A stretch of DNA of 8,560 nucleotides from Methanobacteriota archaeon (GTDB lineage Archaea; Halobacteriota; Halobacteria; Halobacteriales; Halalkalicoccaceae): the NCBI GenBank assembly GCA_022561895.1, contig JADFQH010000117.1:1-8560 (forward strand), read 5' to 3'. The position numbers and the translations under genes are program-made. This document shows positions 6,312-8,560 of this stretch, piece by piece (within the stretch, counting starts at the first letter, position 1; every line of letters begins with the position of its first letter). The notes below the pieces were generated by a model that was given only the letters and a program-made list of their open reading frames with translations, was not told the origin of the DNA and made no database searches.

Positions 6312-6334
6312 CTCGGGGCGGTAACTCGGAGTGC

Positions 6335-6406
6335 GGGCTCGTAGATCAGTGGTAGATCGCTTCCTTCGCAAGGAAGAGGCCCTGGGTTCAAATCCCAGCG
6401 AGTCCA
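6335..6406 (+). tRNA. tRNA-Ala (anticodon CGC)
   Basis: The 72-base gene folds as a full cloverleaf. The acceptor stem GGGCTCG pairs with CGAGTCC and includes the G3-U70 pair that identifies alanine tRNAs. The D arm is GATC/GATC. The anticodon stem CTTCC/GGAAG encloses loop TTCGCAA with anticodon CGC at 6367-6369. The T arm is CTGGG/CCCAG with loop TTCAAAT, and the discriminator base is A6406. CCA is not encoded and no intron is present. It would read GCG codons. Confidence 0.97.
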
Positions 6407-6443
6407 TTCGCTCGCAAAACTCGCGGGACTCCCAGCGAGTCCA
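6393..6443. repeat. Direct repeat of the tRNA-Ala 3' end (integration-scar-like)
   Basis: The 14 bases TCCCAGCGAGTCCA that end the tRNA gene (6393-6406) recur exactly at 6430-6443, with 23 bases between. The match covers the 3' T arm, the acceptor strand and the discriminator base. Duplication of a tRNA 3' end is typical of tyrosine-recombinase integration. The 23-base spacer is far too short for an element, so this could be a collapsed scar. The second copy also takes part in a 6-base hairpin (GGACTC 6426-6431 with GAGTCC 6437-6442), so a terminator is an alternative. Confidence 0.7.
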
Positions 6444-6457
6444 CCGCCATCTCCTCG

Positions 6458-6709
6458 TCAGTCGAGCCATCTGATCTCGGTCCGGCCGTCGTGGCCGTGG
6501 ACCTTGATCGCGTCGTCGATCCCGCCAGGGTAGGAGGCGTGGCCGTTCATCTCGGCGGCCACATCGTTCCCATCGTCGTTGAGCCACTGTAGTTCGACGT
6601 AGCCGTTGGGGAATTCGACCCCGACTGCGACAACGCCCGTCCCCGAGACTCCCGATTCGTCCTCCTCCCTGATGAGATCGAACCGCCGAATGTCTGCTGC
6701 GTCGGTCAT
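6458..6709 (-). CDS. Small conserved-looking protein with GVSGTG motif, function unknown
   Basis: This 83-residue acidic protein has an N-terminal strand IRRFDLIREED (7-17), then GVSGTGVVAVGVEF (20-33), VELQWL (38-43), HGHDG (71-75) and a terminal IRWLD. I recall similar short proteins with a GVSGTG-GVEF-W layout in archaea and actinobacteria annotated only as hypothetical, and cannot name a family. The alternating short hydrophobic strands suggest a small beta-sheet domain. There is no membrane segment or signal peptide. It follows the tRNA scar region on the opposite strand, with the hairpin at 6426-6442 just beyond its stop. Composition is typical of the window. A start at ATG 6709 is the only reasonable choice; it overlaps by four bases a doubtful short frame upstream. 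Confidence 0.75.
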   Translation of the reverse strand: MTDAADIRRFDLIREEDESGVSGTGVVAVGVEFPNGYVELQWLNDDGNDVAAEMNGHASYPGGIDDAIKVHGHDGRTEIRWLD

Positions 6710-6810
6710 CTATCGGTTACTGGTTTCGAAGATGCCGTCCTAACTCTGTCGCTCGCCAATACACATCGCTGTGGGACGCTCGCGGCGATCAGGATCAGCG
6801 TGATCCCCAT
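6706..6810 (-). CDS. Possible 34-residue leader peptide or chance frame
   Basis: This short frame begins MGITLILIAASVPQ and ends in TGA that overlaps the next gene's ATG (ATGA at 6706-6709), the geometry of translational coupling. The N-terminal half is hydrophobic but too short for a solid membrane helix, and the rest (CVLASDRVRTASSKPVTDR) is unremarkable. A 6-base hairpin (GGATCA/TGATCC, 6792-6806) lies inside the first codons. It may be a leader peptide, a decayed gene end or chance. I include it only because the overlap is exact. Confidence 0.2.
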   Translation of the reverse strand: MGITLILIAASVPQRCVLASDRVRTASSKPVTDR

Positions 6811-6828
6811 GTGAATCCCCGTCTCATC

Positions 6829-7218
6829 TCACGCCCTGTTTTCGGCCAGTACCTTCCTCAGTGCCGTCGAAAGCTCCTCGAATCGGTCGATATCCATCGA
6901 GTCGGTCGTCACCCAGACACCACGATCACCTTCGATGATGCGGGTCAGAAAGCCGTGTTCGAACATCCGGATCGTCGCCTCGTACTCGCCCAACTGCGTG
7001 TTCCGGTAGGCCGACTGTGAGCGAAACCCCATCCGTTCGTGATCCGCAAATCCGATGAGATCGGCCGTCTGTTCGAGATCGGAGCGAAGGTACACCTGAT
7101 CGATCTCCTCTTCGGTAAAGTATGTGATACTCCGGAGCTCGTCCCCGACAGTTGTTCGACAGACGCTAATCAGCTTGTCCGCGAGCTCCGAGTCGGATGC
7201 GTCCTTGCTTTCGTCCAT
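6829..7218 (-). CDS. Haloarchaeal protein of unknown function (DUF7522-like)
   Basis: This 129-residue, strongly acidic protein is soluble, with an N-terminal helix (ELADKLISVCRTTVGDEL, 11-28). A conserved-looking core follows: LRSITYFTEEEIDQVYLRSD (28-47), MGFRSQ (63-68), LGEYEATIRMFEHGFLTRI (76-94) and GVWVTTD (100-106). It closes with a helix. The pattern resembles a family I know from many haloarchaeal genomes, probably DUF7522, often seen near regulatory or sensory genes. No function is established. There is no DNA-binding motif, metal site or signal peptide. A TATA-like element 27 bases upstream of the ATG indicates a leaderless transcript. It stands 19 bases upstream of the doubtful short frame and may be transcribed with the genes beyond it. 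Confidence 0.75.
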   Translation of the reverse strand: MDESKDASDSELADKLISVCRTTVGDELRSITYFTEEEIDQVYLRSDLEQTADLIGFADHERMGFRSQSAYRNTQLGEYEATIRMFEHGFLTRIIEGDRGVWVTTDSMDIDRFEELSTALRKVLAENRA

Positions 7219-7242
7219 GTCGGTGGACTCACGGTGAAACGC

Positions 7243-7248
7243 AAATAA
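7243..7248 (-). promoter_or_regulatory. TATA box for the DUF7522-like gene
   Basis: On the minus strand the sequence reads TTATTT within GGTTATTTGCG, centred about 27 bases before the ATG at 7218. That spacing implies transcription starts at or beside the start codon, giving a leaderless mRNA, which is common in haloarchaea. Confidence 0.5.
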
Positions 7249-7353
7249 CCTGCCGGTAGATCACCAAACCACCTTTACAACAGTTCTGTCCCGTGGCTAT
7301 CCGGCTAAACCACACGATCGACCATCAAATTCCACCATTGTTACTGTTGGTGT

Positions 7354-7382
7354 GATTATGAATGTGTCATTGATTCACAATC
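7354..7382. promoter_or_regulatory. Imperfect dyad upstream of the 29-residue gene, possible operator
   Basis: GATTATGAAT (7354-7363) and ATTCACAATC (7373-7382) form a 9-of-10 inverted repeat around 9 bases. It is centred about 36 bases upstream of the TATA box at 7402, within an AT-richer patch of the gap between 7219 and 7432. This is where archaeal activators bind. No regulator is known. Confidence 0.35.
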
Positions 7383-7401
7383 TGTCAGCGAGCCAGCAGA
7401 C

Positions 7402-7407
7402 TTTTAT
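7402..7407 (+). promoter_or_regulatory. TATA box for the 29-residue gene
   Basis: TTTTAT is centred about 28 bases before the ATG at 7433, and is among the clearest promoter elements in the window. It predicts a leaderless transcript or one with a leader of only a few bases. Confidence 0.65.
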
Positions 7408-7432
7408 GCTCGGGTCCATTATTAACTCGTGT

Positions 7433-7522
7433 ATGAGTAAAGCAGAGAACTACAAGCTGCTCGCACAGGACGCAAAGAAATGGGCCGAGAAGAAAGTCAA
7501 CGGTAGCGAGCGGCGCTACTGA
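7433..7522 (+). CDS. 29-residue basic microprotein
   Basis: The frame from ATG 7433 to TGA 7520-7522 encodes MSKAENYKLLAQDAKKWA followed by EKKVNGSERRY. Residues 3-21 would form a lysine-rich amphipathic helix, and the tail is basic. This is unusual in a haloarchaeal proteome of mostly acidic proteins. A real gene is suggested by a well-placed TATA box, absence of a leader and T-rich sequence shortly after the stop. I know no function. Basic helical microproteins of this size often bind nucleic acid or a protein partner, but that is a guess. A hairpin (GTAGCG/CGCTAC, 7503-7519) overlaps the last codons, so a small RNA rather than, or as well as, a peptide is possible. Confidence 0.6.
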   Translation: MSKAENYKLLAQDAKKWAEKKVNGSERRY

Positions 7523-7537
7523 ACCCCACTGGCGCTC

Positions 7538-7573
7538 TTTTGTAGTTTTCGCTCGTTCGATAGCAAACGAGCG
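7538..7573 (+). terminator. T-rich terminator and hairpin after the 29-residue gene
   Basis: Two TTTT tracts (7538-7541 and 7546-7549) follow the stop codon by about 16 bases, fitting archaeal intrinsic termination. An 8-base perfect stem with an 8-base loop (7550-7573) comes next. The rest of the gap to 7752 is GC-rich and holds nothing I recognise beyond scattered CTCGCT-type motifs. Confidence 0.55.
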
Positions 7574-7752
7574 ATCCGAGTGGGACTTCGATCCGACGAC
7601 ATCGGTAGGCGGTAGCGGTCCGGTTGTCGACTCAGCGACGCCTCGCTCGCGGTTCCGCCATCCGCTCACGGAAGCAAAGCTGCCGTTTGCATGGTTCGAG
7701 GGACGCAAACCGTTCCTCGCTACTCGCATCTCCGAGGCCTTCCTCGCTACGC

Positions 7753-8560
7753 TCAGTCGACCTCGCTCTCCTCTGTCACTTCTAGTCCGCGGTTGTTCAC
7801 CGCGTTGGGATCGAGTCCGACCTCCTCTAAGAACTTCTTGTACTCGCGCTCGCACTGCTCTGCGGCCTTCTGGCGGTCGGAGGCCCGGTCACAGAGCGCC
7901 ACGAGATCCTCGGGCACGTCGTTGGTATAGACGATCCAGTGGTTGATCAAGTCGGATAGCCGGCGAATCGGACTGGTGAAATGCCCGTAGATCTCGAAGT
8001 TGAGTGCGTGATGCCCGCCGAAGGGATCGTTCATATACCGGGCACGCGGCATCACCTTCATCACCGCCCACTGGATCTTGTTGAGCTGTCTCTGGGGCGC
8101 TTCCTCCAGGGTGGCGTTGACCGCCTTTCGAGGGTCGTCCCACGCCTCGCCCGGAATCGAAACCCCGTCGAGTTCCTGAATCTCTTGAAGAGCCTTATCC
8201 CACTCGTCGGGGCTCGGCTGGGGATGAACTCGATACATTGCCTCGACGCCACGGCCCCACATGAGTTCGTGAGTTACCGCCTTGTTCGCCTTCAGCATGC
8301 ACTCCTCGATGATCGTATGCGCGCGATCTCGGGCCGGATTCAGTACGAGCGAGCCGTCTTCCTTTCGTTGCTCGTGCATTTGGTCAGCCACCTGATGAAC
8401 TAGCACACACTCCTCGTGAAGCGGTGCCTCGGGCTCTTCGAGGCGTTTTTCGGCCTGTGCGTAGGTCAGACGCTCGTTGCTTTCGATTACTGACTTGTAG
8501 ATCTCGATCTCCTCGTAAGAGAGCGTCTCCTTATCCAGATGCATCTCGACTGTGTGGGCC
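7753..8560 (-). CDS. rnr: RNase R-like 3'-5' exoribonuclease (RNB family), N-terminal part outside window
   Basis: The frame is open to the right edge; the 269 residues seen are the C-terminal half of an RNB domain. Hallmarks are IYKSVIESNERLTYAQAE, LHEECVLVHQVADQMHEQR, IIEECMLKANKAV and HFTSPIRRLSDLINHW (7936-7983), whose SPIRR arginines line the active site in RNase II and R. The catalytic aspartates lie in the part beyond the window. The enzyme degrades RNA processively from the 3' end. After the RNB domain only about 60 residues remain, ending in an acidic tail, and no S1 domain follows. This agrees with the RNB-only RNase R of Haloferax volcanii. The ATG at 8544 is internal, since the frame continues upstream as AHTVE. 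Nothing nearby suggests a shared operon. Confidence 0.93.
   Translation of the reverse strand, partial: AHTVEMHLDKETLSYEEIEIYKSVIESNERLTYAQAEKRLEEPEAPLHEECVLVHQVADQMHEQRKEDGSLVLNPARDRAHTIIEECMLKANKAVTHELMWGRGVEAMYRVHPQPSPDEWDKALQEIQELDGVSIPGEAWDDPRKAVNATLEEAPQRQLNKIQWAVMKVMPRARYMNDPFGGHHALNFEIYGHFTSPIRRLSDLINHWIVYTNDVPEDLVALCDRASDRQKAAEQCEREYKKFLEEVGLDPNAVNNRGLEVTEESEVD

Noticed and set aside
5583..6587. Long minus-strand frame opposite the rhomboid and tRNA genes
   Set aside because: It crosses a tRNA gene and the terminator hairpins, and its translation is arginine- and glutamine-rich with no recognisable domain.
7385..7855. 156-codon minus-strand frame
   Set aside because: Overlaps the 29-residue gene with its promoter and the end of the RNase R-like gene in another frame; arginine-rich, no family features.

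Overview
The window is chromosomal DNA from a haloarchaeon. The evidence is the acidic, GC-rich proteins (63% GC in one hand-counted line, 4021-4080), an archaeal EF-1 alpha followed directly by ribosomal protein uS10, a proteasome-type beta subunit, TATA boxes about 27 bases upstream of start codons (leaderless transcripts), and an RNase R-like protein that stops after its RNB domain, as reported for Haloferax. I cannot name the genus.

Layout. Positions 1-670 (minus strand) hold most of a DUF2971-family gene with a GTG start that runs off the left edge. This gene and the following gap are AT-rich (40% GC at 361-420, 37% at 661-720), so they look imported. Next comes a small MazG-type nucleotide pyrophosphohydrolase (+), which converges on a 65-residue two-helix membrane protein (-). 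An 80-base interrupted hairpin fills the space between their stop codons. Upstream on the minus strand is a proteasome beta-like protein with no propeptide and no threonine at position 1. A non-coding stretch of about 350 bases with four tight hairpins separates it from the plus-strand genes. These are a two-domain ACT regulator translationally coupled to homoserine dehydrogenase, then the tef1a-rps10 pair, then a rhomboid protease, then tRNA-Ala(CGC).

The 3' end of the tRNA is duplicated 37 bases downstream, as in an integration scar. Beyond it lie two small minus-strand genes of unknown function, a 29-residue plus-strand gene with a clear TATA box and T-rich ending, and the 3' part of an RNase R-like gene (-) that leaves the right edge.

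How the parts work together. The centre is housekeeping: aspartate-family amino-acid synthesis (ACT regulator plus Hom), translation (EF-1 alpha, uS10, tRNA-Ala) and RNA turnover (RNase R). The least-explained items are the nucleophile-less proteasome beta homologue, the tRNA 3'-end duplication, the hairpin between convergent genes, the 29-residue gene, and the AT-rich DUF2971 gene. I saw no CRISPR array, transposase or obvious new multi-gene defence system.
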